DNA of 6,243 nt from Bacteroidota bacterium (GCA_015767395.1 JADWMI010000145.1:1-6243); one strand, 5' to 3'; positions 1 to 6,243 are shown, counted from the stretch's first letter. Notes: a model not told the origin generated them from the sequence alone. Translations and numbers: made by a program.

Positions 1-1720
1 TGTCTAAATTTTTAACTGGTTTAACTCCATCTTTTTTTACCTGATGTCTGAATTTTCGTTGTAAAAACAGGGCCGGATCATCATCAACTTTCCGCATCAA
101 TACTTTTTGAGCAGCATCTTGTTTACCCGATTCAAAATCATCAGGAACCTCCTCTAATTCTTTTCCTTTTCTAACATCGGTACCCACTGTTTCTTCCAAA
201 CGTTCTTTCTCCATATCCTCTTTAGTAGCCTCCTGTCCACCTCCACTTAAATCTTCTGGACTTTTATTTTCCTCGTTTTCAGCAGTCGGTTTTTCCTTGG
301 ATGCTTCCTGTGCGTCCTCAACTGTAGCTTCACTTTCACCAGCCATAATTTGCTGAGCTGCTTTTAAATTTTCTTTAGCCTTTTCATTCTCAGGATCCAT
401 TTCAATAGCCTTCCCAAAGGCCAATTCTGCAGCTGCATAGTCACCGTTTTTATAGTAACTAATACCTAAATTATAAGCGCCCATTGCCGTGGTATCTTTT
501 TGGAAGGCATTTATAGCCTCATCAAAATTACCCGATTTATAGTAGGCAACTCCTTTTCTTAATGGGTCAGTATAGGTTTCACCTGCTTTTTCATACGCGC
601 CCTTTTCAGCTAATTTCTGAGCCTGATAATCTTTGGTTTCCCATAAATCTTTAAATGATTGATTTTCATTTGAACATGATGATAAACTCACCATAAACAA
701 CAATGAGAATACTACCCAACCTTTTCTATACCACATTAAGACAAAAAAAGCGAACGGAATAATGAACCAATAGCCTTCATCTTGCCATTCATTTTTTATG
801 TCATCATTTTCTTCATTAAATTCTAAATTGCTACCAATTGATTTAGCCAATAATTCCATATCGCTATTATCAAGGGTTAGCATATTGACGTGAATATTTT
901 CAATGGAATTTAGCTTATTCATCACATCTGAATTTAAAGCTGAATGGACTACTTTTCCTTTAGAATCCTTTAATGTTTTTTTGCTTCTAGGCGCTGGAAC
1001 ATTTGCTCCAGCTATGGTATTCATTGGAATAACTTCGACAATACTATTGTTATTTGAAACAAATTTTTGAAGCAAAGCAAACGTTTCATTTGTTAGGTCA
1101 TCAGTTATCAAAATAAGTTTAGCTGTTGCTGTTGTAACACTTGTTAAGGTATCAGTTAATCGCAAAGCCGCTTCTAAATTAGTGCCAGGATACGGTATTG
1201 TTGCAGGTGAAAGTCCGTCTAAATGCGTGCTAATAATTTTATAATCGCGTGTTAACGGCACAATTGTATGTGCAGAGCCAGCAAAACCAACTAAGGCAAT
1301 CCTAGCTTTGGGATTTTCAGTTAATAAATCTTTTATTTTAAATTTTGCTCTTTCTAATCGGTTCGGCTGAATATCAGTAGCCATCATACTTTGTGATAGA
1401 TCCAATGCAATAACAACGGGTGTTTCTAGTTTTTTTTCAGGGACTTCCGACATTTTCCATGTGGGTCCGGCAACGCCAATTGTAGCAATAGACAATATGA
1501 AAACCAATGCAATTTGCATCCATTTTTTTAAAGATTCACTTCCTTTTTTAATTACATATGGTCTTAAATGAGGTGCTATTACTTTTTTCCATTTAATATC
1601 TTCTCTTGAGCCTACCAACGATAAAATTAAAATGATGGCCAATGGGACAAATAACCATAGGAAATCAGGTCTTAAAAAGTGGAATTGATTCCAATCGATA
1701 TTTTTTAAAGCATCAATCAT
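1..1720 (-). CDS. batB: BatB-like VWA protein fused to a BatC-like TPR domain (3' end outside window)
   Basis: The frame is open from ATG at 1720 to position 1 with no stop (573 codons, partial at the C-terminus). Order: TM1 ~20-35; Lys/Arg-rich cytoplasmic loop; TM2 ~68-85; VWA domain ~99-300 with complete MIDAS (DLSQS at 107-111, T180, D207); TM3 ~317-331; short YRKG turn; TM4 ~335-348; TPR region ~363-455 (repeats such as YYKSGNFDEAINAF and YNLGISYYKNGDYAAAELAF); Glu/Lys/Gly-rich linker ~460-530; and a conserved-looking tail (DDPALFLQRKF, ~543-553). Charge distribution puts both the VWA and TPR parts in the periplasm. This VWA-TPR fusion is the type annotated as aerotolerance-operon VWA/TPR protein; classical Bacteroides has separate batB and batC. 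The tail resembles the family's C-terminal end, so few codons are probably missing (inference). The start overlaps the batA stop by 8 nt and has an AAGGAG site. An LSSC motif (346-349) lies right after TM4. Substrate is unknown; a MoxR partner role is likely. Confidence 0.93.
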   Translation of the reverse strand, partial: MIDALKNIDWNQFHFLRPDFLWLFVPLAIILILSLVGSREDIKWKKVIAPHLRPYVIKKGSESLKKWMQIALVFILSIATIGVAGPTWKMSEVPEKKLETPVVIALDLSQSMMATDIQPNRLERAKFKIKDLLTENPKARIALVGFAGSAHTIVPLTRDYKIISTHLDGLSPATIPYPGTNLEAALRLTDTLTSVTTATAKLILITDDLTNETFALLQKFVSNNNSIVEVIPMNTIAGANVPAPRSKKTLKDSKGKVVHSALNSDVMNKLNSIENIHVNMLTLDNSDMELLAKSIGSNLEFNEENDDIKNEWQDEGYWFIIPFAFFVLMWYRKGWVVFSLLFMVSLSSCSNENQSFKDLWETKDYQAQKLAEKGAYEKAGETYTDPLRKGVAYYKSGNFDEAINAFQKDTTAMGAYNLGISYYKNGDYAAAELAFGKAIEMDPENEKAKENLKAAQQIMAGESEATVEDAQEASKEKPTAENEENKSPEDLSGGGQEATKEDMEKERLEETVGTDVRKGKELEEVPDDFESGKQDAAQKVLMRKVDDDPALFLQRKFRHQVKKDGVKPVKNLD

Positions 1721-2723
1721 TAGACTCCTTATTTTTAAATTGACGTATCACTTTTAAAACACTTAATACAAGCGAATTAAAAATAGCTAAAAACAAAGCT
1801 AATGCCAACGGGTAATAGAATAATAATGTTTTAGGCTTAAATTCTTCTTCTTCATACTCAATTGGTTCCAATGCATTTAATTCATCATAAATTTCATTCA
1901 ACCTTTCCGTATCAATGGCTCTAAAATATTGTGCGTCAGTCATTTCAGAAATTTCAATTAAGGTGCTTTCATCTAAATCAGAATTTCCGCTATTTGGATC
2001 TCCAATACCAATTGTATACACTAAAATAGCATCCTTTTTCGCCATATCAGCAGCATCTAATGGAAGAATATCAGTTCCTGCATCAACACCATCAGTTAAC
2101 AACAACATTACTTTTGTTTGAATGGTATCCTGATCAAACATTTCAATTCCTTTTACAATGGCCTTTCCTATATTTGTCATTTGCCCCGCCATACCAACAT
2201 CCGCTTCTTCCAACATCGCATCAACGGTAACCAAATCAGGTGTAAATGGTGCTTGAATATAAGCACTGGAACCAAAAAATATCAATCCCATTCTATCACC
2301 TTCTCTTTTATCAATAAAATCGTGCATCACACTTTTTACACCATCCCAACGACGTACTCGTTGTCCGTTATCAATCCAATCATTTTGAGCCATACTAAAG
2401 GAAATATCAGCAACTATCAAAAAATTTCTGGAGGTTTTAACCTTCATTTCAGGATCAGCAACTAATTGTGGCGAAGACAAAGCGACAAGTAGTAAAACCC
2501 AAATAAGCGTTAGCAAGGCAAATGAAAAGAAATTTCTTCTTTTTATCAATGCCGAATCTCTTGGTTTTTCACCTGTATACTCTTGTACTTTTTTAAAATT
2601 TGGAACCGACAATGAGGCACTTTTTAACCTTAAAGGTGGAAATAACCAATAAATTAAAAATGGTAACGGTAACAACCAAAACACCCAAAGATGCGCTATT
2701 TCAAAATTTTCAGGAATGTTCAT
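1713..2723 (-). CDS. batA: BatA-like VWA-domain inner-membrane protein
   Basis: This 336-residue protein is of the BatA type, a membrane-anchored VWA protein of the MoxR/Bat system. Visible order: TM1 ~12-28, a basic loop (KRR at 61-63) predicted cytoplasmic, TM2 ~66-82, VWA domain ~98-285, an acidic stretch EYEEEEF at 289-295, TM3 ~299-323, and a basic C-terminal tail. The MIDAS metal site is complete: DISFS at 106-110, T183 (GQMTNIG) and D211 (LLTDG). By the positive-inside rule the VWA domain faces the periplasm. Length and N-terminal layout match the family, and the start leaves an overlap of 14 nt with the gene before it, preceded only by a weak GGA. The role, inferred from the family, is to bind partner or substrate proteins through a metal-dependent VWA surface in concert with MoxR; Bat proteins were linked to aerotolerance in Bacteroides, but the biochemical task is unsettled. 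Confidence 0.93.
   Translation of the reverse strand: MNIPENFEIAHLWVFWLLPLPFLIYWLFPPLRLKSASLSVPNFKKVQEYTGEKPRDSALIKRRNFFSFALLTLIWVLLLVALSSPQLVADPEMKVKTSRNFLIVADISFSMAQNDWIDNGQRVRRWDGVKSVMHDFIDKREGDRMGLIFFGSSAYIQAPFTPDLVTVDAMLEEADVGMAGQMTNIGKAIVKGIEMFDQDTIQTKVMLLLTDGVDAGTDILPLDAADMAKKDAILVYTIGIGDPNSGNSDLDESTLIEISEMTDAQYFRAIDTERLNEIYDELNALEPIEYEEEEFKPKTLLFYYPLALALFLAIFNSLVLSVLKVIRQFKNKESND
1725..1730 (-). promoter_or_regulatory. Shine-Dalgarno site of the batB-batC fusion gene
   Basis: AAGGAG lies 4 nt before the ATG at 1720, inside the last codons of batA. Strong Shine-Dalgarno sites are uncommon in Bacteroidota, so this one supports the chosen start and suggests reinitiation or direct loading at the 8-nt overlap. 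Confidence 0.6.
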
Positions 2724-3234
2724 TGATCCAGGTTTTGGTTAATTTATATATCGATTTTAAGCGAGTGTCATCAACTTCTTTTTTGCTGTAAATAGCATCG
2801 GTAAAATTGCTTGAATACTTAACAAAAGTACTTTTTTCGGATTTTGAATCTAAAAACAAAAACCAATCATTGCCGTACAATTGAGCTACTTGTTCTCTTC
2901 CAAAAGTTACCATTGCAACTTGTTTTAAAATAATATTTAGTTGATTTATTTTATATTGACTTTGAGTATTATTAGCTTCAATAAATTTTAATTTTTTAAT
3001 CGCTTCTCTTCTATATTTATTTTTTTGATACAATTTCAACCATTTATAAAATAGGATACTCGCAACAATCAACAATACAACTCCTAATATTTTCCATCCA
3101 ATAGTTTCAAAGGTAAACGGAAGTGGGTCTGGCTCTAAAATATCCCCCACCATTTCTGGTGAACTATCCTCTTCTTGCTGAAAACACAAAACAGCCATTG
3201 GATAAAACGAAATTATGTAATGGACTATTTTCAT
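2710..3234 (-). CDS. DUF4381-type single-span membrane protein of the MoxR/Bat operon
   Basis: This 174-residue protein fits the DUF4381 pattern: a short, weakly conserved N-terminus with a Pro-rich run (EPDPLPF, 34-40), one membrane span at ~47-66, a basic YRREA motif just after it (74-78), a helical cytoplasmic region containing LNIILKQVA (99-107) and REQVAQLYG (113-121), then a W124-F125-L126-F127-L128-D129 motif. DUF4381 genes sit between DUF58 and VWA genes in many proteobacterial operons of this kind, exactly the position seen here. The first ~20 residues are also hydrophobic and may be a signal peptide; C17 is preceded by AVL, a poor lipobox. The start forms an ATGA overlap with the DUF58 stop and has AAAAGGG 8 nt upstream; M13 or M28 are alternatives. 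Function is unknown; a membrane adaptor between cytoplasmic MoxR/DUF58 and periplasmic VWA proteins is a guess from topology. The assignment is by remembered pattern, not a profile search. Confidence 0.82.
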   Translation of the reverse strand: MKIVHYIISFYPMAVLCFQQEEDSSPEMVGDILEPDPLPFTFETIGWKILGVVLLIVASILFYKWLKLYQKNKYRREAIKKLKFIEANNTQSQYKINQLNIILKQVAMVTFGREQVAQLYGNDWFLFLDSKSEKSTFVKYSSNFTDAIYSKKEVDDTRLKSIYKLTKTWINEHS

Positions 3235-4166
3235 CTTTTAGACCCTTTTAAAATTTCTTTTAATTGCTGGTCAACATCTGTAACGGTATCGACTAAGATT
3301 AATGGTATTCTGCGCTTTTTCATTTGCGTTTCAAAGCTTTCATAATCGGCATTAAACCCTTGTTCAAATTTCTCTTTTATAGATTTTCTCGTTCCATCAA
3401 CCAATACTTGTTTTTCTGCATCCCCAACAATCATTTTTGCTGTTGGGATTTGACGTTCCATTGGATCGTACACCTTAAATAAAACAACATCGTTATGCTG
3501 AGAAGTATAAGTAATATTTTTAATGACTTCTGGTGAATATCTATGAAAATCGCTAATAATAATCACCAAAAAATCGTGTGATACAATGTTTCTTATCTTT
3601 TGAAAAACTTCTTTTTGAGCAACTTCAAAATTAACTGGTTGTGTGTTTTCTAAATTTCTATTTCTAGTTACAATTCGTTCTAAAAAACGAAGGATATTTC
3701 TTCGATCTCTTTTCGGAAAAACAATATCTAACCCGTCATCAGCAAAAATAACTCCTCCCACTCTATCTCCTTCTTTTTGAATTCTAAAAGCAGCTAATGC
3801 CGCAAGTTCCGCAGCAACCACAGATTTTGTCTTTTTTTCTGAACCAAAAAACATTGATTTGGATTGATCTACAACAATTAAGGCTGGCTTTTCTTTTTCT
3901 TCGCTAAAAACCCTCGAATGTGTTTTTTGAGTACGAGCGGTAACTTTCCAATCAATATTTCTTATATCATCTCCAGCAACATAGTTTCTTACTTCTTCAA
4001 AATCCAATCCACGACCACGTAATTTAGAAGCGTGTTTCCCCCCTAAAATACTTCGTACCTTTTGCTTTTTAGCTAAAAAACTAAAACCAGAAGCAATGTG
4101 CTCCATCTTCAATAAATGTTGAAGTGAAACAAATACGTTTGGTGGATATTTTGTATCGTCTTTCAT
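3231..4166 (-). CDS. DUF58 domain protein (cytoplasmic VWA-like MoxR partner)
   Basis: This 311-residue protein carries the DUF58 hallmark around residues 60-78: R60-N-Y, then GDD (65-67), IRNIDW (68-73) and TAR (76-78). It is followed by a VWA-like fold with a MIDAS-type DQSKS at 100-104 and a second acidic site in IIISDF (D206). There is no signal peptide or membrane span, so this is the short cytoplasmic form rather than the form with N-terminal membrane helices. DUF58 genes almost always follow moxR, and here the gap to the moxR stop is only 11 nt (start ATG 4166). The role is probably to bind the MoxR hexamer and couple ATP hydrolysis to the membrane partners; this is inferred from gene association. 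The C-terminus overlaps the next gene by 4 nt. No truncation or frameshift is apparent. Confidence 0.94.
   Translation of the reverse strand: MKDDTKYPPNVFVSLQHLLKMEHIASGFSFLAKKQKVRSILGGKHASKLRGRGLDFEEVRNYVAGDDIRNIDWKVTARTQKTHSRVFSEEKEKPALIVVDQSKSMFFGSEKKTKSVVAAELAALAAFRIQKEGDRVGGVIFADDGLDIVFPKRDRRNILRFLERIVTRNRNLENTQPVNFEVAQKEVFQKIRNIVSHDFLVIIISDFHRYSPEVIKNITYTSQHNDVVLFKVYDPMERQIPTAKMIVGDAEKQVLVDGTRKSIKEKFEQGFNADYESFETQMKKRRIPLILVDTVTDVDQQLKEILKGSKR
3243..3249 (-). promoter_or_regulatory. Likely ribosome binding site of the DUF4381-type gene
   Basis: AAAAGGG lies 8 nt upstream of the ATG at 3234, inside the end of the DUF58 gene. Together with the ATGA stop/start overlap it favours this start over the internal Met codons 13 and 28. 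Confidence 0.45.
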
Positions 4167-4177
4167 CGCAATTATAT

Positions 4178-5146
4178 TTATCCAATAACTGCTACTTGTG
4201 TTAAAATCTCATCAATAACGGCATCTACAGAAATTCCTTCAGCATTGGCTTCATAACTTAATATTAAACGGTGACGCAAGCAATCATGCACTACCGCCCT
4301 AATGTTATCTGGAGTAACAGCTGTTTTTCCGTCCATCCAAGCATGAGCTCTACTTGATCTATCTATCGCAATAGTTCCTCTTGGGCTTGCCCCATAATCA
4401 AGAAAACTGTCTAGTTTCTTACTGTATTTTTCAGGGTATCGCGATGCTGAAATAACATCTACAATATAACGTTCCATATTTTCAGAAATACTGACTTTCC
4501 CAATTTCATCTCTTGCATCAAAAATAACCTGTGGTGATAATTTCTCAGTTTTTTCCTTTGTTTTATTGCTTTTTTGTTCATTTCTGTTTAAGCGCATAAT
4601 GGCCAATTCAGAAGTGTCATCGGGATAATCAATAGTTACCTTCATTAAAAAACGGTCCATTTGAGCTTCAGGTAACGGATATGTACCTTCTTGTTCCACT
4701 GGATTTTGCGTAGCCATCACCATAAACAAAGGTTCCATTTTATAAGTTTTTCCAGCCACCGAAACCTGACGTTCTTCCATAGCTTCTAACAAAGCACTTT
4801 GAACTTTGGCAGGTGATCGATTTATTTCATCAGCTAAAATTAGATTATTGAAAATAGGCCCTTTTTGGAAAATAAACTTCTCTTCTGTTTCAGGCTGATA
4901 GATTTCTGTTCCTGTAATGTCTGAAGGCAATAAATCGGGTGTAAATTGAATACGGCTTAAACCACTATTCAGTTCTTTTGCCAACGACTTTATGGCTCTG
5001 GTTTTTGCCAAACCAGGTAAGCCTTCTAACAATACATTTCCATTGGCCAATAAAACCAATATAATTTGATTGATCAGCTTATCTTGTCCAATAATAGATT
5101 TGGACATGCTTTTCTTTAGAATTTGGATGCTTTCATATGCTGTCAT
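4178..5146 (-). CDS. moxR: MoxR family AAA+ ATPase
   Basis: This 322-residue MoxR AAA+ ATPase has a full set of active-site motifs: Walker A GLPGLAKT (42-49), Walker B LILADE (102-107), sensor 1 in ATQNP (N148), the arginine-finger region DRF (R165), and sensor 2 GASPRG (252-257, R256). The block from DEINRSPAK through LLEAMEERQV is typical of the family. A Lys/Glu-rich insert (~190-202) separates the core from the lid domain. MoxR proteins form hexamers that act as chaperone-like remodelers with VWA partners, for example to insert cofactors or metals or to assemble complexes. This is the first gene of the operon; the start has no Shine-Dalgarno site but an A-rich leader, usual for Bacteroidota. 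M14 is a less likely start because the residues before it align with the family's N-terminal helix. The client of this particular ATPase cannot be told from sequence. Confidence 0.97.
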   Translation of the reverse strand: MTAYESIQILKKSMSKSIIGQDKLINQIILVLLANGNVLLEGLPGLAKTRAIKSLAKELNSGLSRIQFTPDLLPSDITGTEIYQPETEEKFIFQKGPIFNNLILADEINRSPAKVQSALLEAMEERQVSVAGKTYKMEPLFMVMATQNPVEQEGTYPLPEAQMDRFLMKVTIDYPDDTSELAIMRLNRNEQKSNKTKEKTEKLSPQVIFDARDEIGKVSISENMERYIVDVISASRYPEKYSKKLDSFLDYGASPRGTIAIDRSSRAHAWMDGKTAVTPDNIRAVVHDCLRHRLILSYEANAEGISVDAVIDEILTQVAVIG

Positions 5147-5170
5147 AGCGTGATTTTTTTAGAATTTGAC

Positions 5171-5178
5171 CAAAATTA
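5171..5178 (-). promoter_or_regulatory. Candidate -7 element of the moxR/bat operon promoter
   Basis: TAATTTTG on the minus strand matches the Bacteroidota -7 consensus TAnnTTTG exactly and lies 24 nt upstream of the moxR ATG, implying a leader of about 20 nt. No TTG-type -33 box is found at the usual 17-23 nt spacing; that area is simply A/T-rich. An 8-mer with two free positions in AT-rich DNA can occur by chance, so support comes mainly from its location between terminator and first gene. Confidence 0.45.
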
Positions 5179-5228
5179 AAACTTATTCAAGATAATAATT
5201 TAAAATTTTATTTTTTTCAAAAATTTGA

Positions 5229-5268
5229 TTATAAAAAAAGGCAGTGAAAAAACTGCCTTTTTTTATAA
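5229..5268 (-). terminator. Intrinsic terminator downstream of the sulfatase gene
   Basis: This is a perfect inverted repeat with a 17-bp stem and a 6-nt loop (5246-5251). The GC-containing core is GGCAGT/ACTGCC (5240-5245 with 5252-5257), flanked by seven A on one side and seven T on the other. It begins 13 nt past the sulfatase stop, so it should end that transcript on the minus strand. Because A- and T-tracts flank both sides it could also work on the plus strand. It separates the sulfatase from the moxR operon. Confidence 0.9.
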
Positions 5269-5281
5269 ATGTCATTTATTT

Positions 5282-6243
5282 TTAATTTTTTTTCGCCCTT
5301 TTCATTTGTTCTAAGACCTTATCTAAACTAAAACTCCCAACTTCTTGGCGTTGAGGATATTCTATAAACGTACCTAAAAATTCGGCAATTTTTGCTTGTG
5401 CTGGCACCATCATAAACATATGATCTGCTGCCCAATGGTTATAATCTTCAGAATCATGTTGTGCTCTTTCAAATGGATCACCGTAAAGATCCATTAACAT
5501 CGGGAATCTTAACTCCGTATATTTTTTTTGCCAAACATCAAAACCGTGGTTTTCTTGTATTTTAAAATGCATTTTCCATCTGTTGTATCTAAAGGCATTT
5601 AAGCTTCCGTCATCATCAAAGTAAAAAATTTCCTTTCTAGGACTTTCTTCCGTTTGCCCTGTTAAATAAGGTAAAAAATTATAACCATCTAAATGAACTT
5701 TAAAGTTTCTACCATTGGCACTATGTCCCTTTAATAGTTTTTCTTTTACATCAGGTTCTCCTGCTGCTGCTAAGAAAGTTGGCAACCAATCTTCTCCTGA
5801 AATAATTGCATTACTCACTTGTCCTGGTTTAATTTTAGCTGGCCATTTCACTAAACAAGGCGCTCTAAAACCACCTTCCCAGGTAGTTGCTTTTTCTCCT
5901 CTAAAAGGTGTCATCCCTCCGTCTGGCCAAAAAATAATTTCAGCTCCATTATCAGTACCAAAAATTACAATAGTATTTTCTTCAATTCCTAAATCAGTTA
6001 AAGTTTTTGTTAATTCTCCCACAATTTTATCCAATTTCACCATTCCATCTGCATAGATTCCAAGACCCGTCTTTCCTTCTTCTTCATCAGTTAAATGTGT
6101 CCAAACATGCATTAATGTAGAATTGTACCAAGCAAAAAATGGCTCATCATCTCCAGCCGATTTTTTCATAAAAGCAATTGTAGCTTCTTTAGTCTCTTGA
6201 TCTATCGTTTCCATTCTCTTTTTAGTCAATGGTCCTGTATCTT
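5282..6243 (-). CDS. Arylsulfatase-type sulfatase, C-terminal part (5' end outside window)
   Basis: This is the C-terminal 319 residues of a type I sulfatase, which hydrolyses sulfate esters using a formylglycine made from Cys or Ser. The frame runs unbroken to the right edge; residues before the TTG at 6229 (DTGP) continue the family pattern, so that TTG is not the start. Numbering from the edge, visible motifs are MHVWTH (44-49, conserved His near the active site), TDNGAE (96-101, D97/N98 of the metal site), GEK at 115-117 (K117, likely sulfate-contacting Lys), WEGGFRAP (121-128), a DPFERA segment, and a C-terminal tail with SFSLDKVLEQMK. The formylglycine signature C/S-x-P-x-R and any signal peptide lie off-window, so catalytic competence and export cannot be judged. 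Substrate cannot be assigned; such enzymes are frequent in marine bacteria degrading sulfated glycans. A terminator follows the TAA, ending this unit before moxR. Confidence 0.93.
   Translation of the reverse strand, partial: DTGPLTKKRMETIDQETKEATIAFMKKSAGDDEPFFAWYNSTLMHVWTHLTDEEEGKTGLGIYADGMVKLDKIVGELTKTLTDLGIEENTIVIFGTDNGAEIIFWPDGGMTPFRGEKATTWEGGFRAPCLVKWPAKIKPGQVSNAIISGEDWLPTFLAAAGEPDVKEKLLKGHSANGRNFKVHLDGYNFLPYLTGQTEESPRKEIFYFDDDGSLNAFRYNRWKMHFKIQENHGFDVWQKKYTELRFPMLMDLYGDPFERAQHDSEDYNHWAADHMFMMVPAQAKIAEFLGTFIEYPQRQEVGSFSLDKVLEQMKRAKKN

Larger units (their letters stand above)
5147..5281. other. Intergenic region between the sulfatase gene and the moxR/bat operon
   Basis: These 135 bp are very A/T-rich and hold the terminator (5229-5268) and the candidate promoter (5171-5178). 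A 10-bp A/T palindrome at 5201-5210 is probably compositional. I see no small ORF, riboswitch-like fold or RNA gene here. Confidence 0.8.

Noticed and set aside
734..736. ATG at codon 329 as the start of a separate batC gene
   Set aside because: The frame is continuous with the VWA part and no ribosome binding site precedes it (a T-rich run lies upstream); kept only as an evolutionary or processing hypothesis.
1..1712. Left end as a non-coding stretch
   Set aside because: Codon-by-codon reading on the minus strand shows one uninterrupted frame from 1720 to position 1 with VWA, TPR and membrane segments.
1915..2791. Plus-strand ORFs at 1915-2121, 2118-2465 and 2600-2791
   Set aside because: They lie antisense inside batA (the last extends slightly into the DUF4381-type gene), have no recognisable domains and no ribosome site, and the minus-strand frames carry clear family motifs.
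2893..3234. Lipoprotein signal in the DUF4381-type protein (C17)
   Set aside because: The residues before C17 are A-V-L; Leu at -1 does not fit the lipobox, and the real membrane span is at residues 47-66.
5201..5210. Perfect 10-bp palindrome TAAAATTTTA as an operator
   Set aside because: It is pure A/T in a very A/T-rich spacer, so chance occurrence is likely, and no second copy was seen.
5715..6056. Plus-strand ORF of 113 codons
   Set aside because: It is antisense to the sulfatase core motifs (TDNGAE, GEK); its composition is that expected from a reverse-frame shadow.
6227..6229. TTG as the start of the sulfatase
   Set aside because: The frame continues upstream to the window edge with family-like residues (DTGP), and a 315-residue sulfatase would lack the catalytic formylglycine site; the gene is simply cut by the window.

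Overview
The window is AT-rich. Every gene I can support lies on the minus strand, so biological reading order runs from high to low coordinates. Codon usage, the A/T-rich leader without a Shine-Dalgarno site ahead of the first operon gene, a TAnnTTTG-type -7 box, and a sulfatase of a type abundant in marine polysaccharide degraders all suggest a member of Bacteroidota, probably a marine flavobacterium. This placement is an inference; no rRNA or other phylogenetic marker is present.

Layout in transcription order: (1) 6243-5282, the C-terminal ~319 codons of an arylsulfatase-type sulfatase whose N-terminus lies outside the window. (2) 5268-5229, a strong intrinsic terminator closing the sulfatase unit. 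(3) 5178-5171, a candidate promoter. (4) 5146 to position 1 and beyond, a tightly packed five-gene operon: MoxR AAA+ ATPase, DUF58 protein, DUF4381-type single-span membrane protein, BatA-like VWA membrane protein, and a BatB-like VWA protein fused to a BatC-like TPR domain. The last gene is open across the whole left end (573 codons visible) and is still open at position 1. Spacings along the operon are +11, -4, -14 and -8 nt, which implies co-transcription and translational coupling.

The operon is the MoxR/Bat ('Bacteroides aerotolerance') system. Family knowledge says a cytoplasmic MoxR ATPase works with VWA-domain partners, probably as a chaperone-like or metal-insertion machine. The exact substrate is unresolved for most members. 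Here DUF58 supplies a cytoplasmic VWA-like protein. BatA and BatB are predicted to place two VWA domains with complete MIDAS motifs in the periplasm, and the BatB fusion would put its TPR array there too. The gene set (DUF58-DUF4381-VWA-VWA/TPR) resembles the arrangement I associate with Proteobacteria more than the classical Bacteroides order with separate batB and batC. A batD gene is expected just beyond position 1.

The most interesting points are an internal lipobox-like Cys at the VWA/TPR junction of the BatB-BatC fusion, the proteobacterial-style composition of the operon, and its position directly behind a sulfatase gene. The system is a recognisable one; I did not find convincing evidence for a wholly undescribed system. 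There are no tRNAs, rRNAs, CRISPR arrays or insertion sequences that I can see. The only non-coding stretch over 20 bases is 5147-5281.
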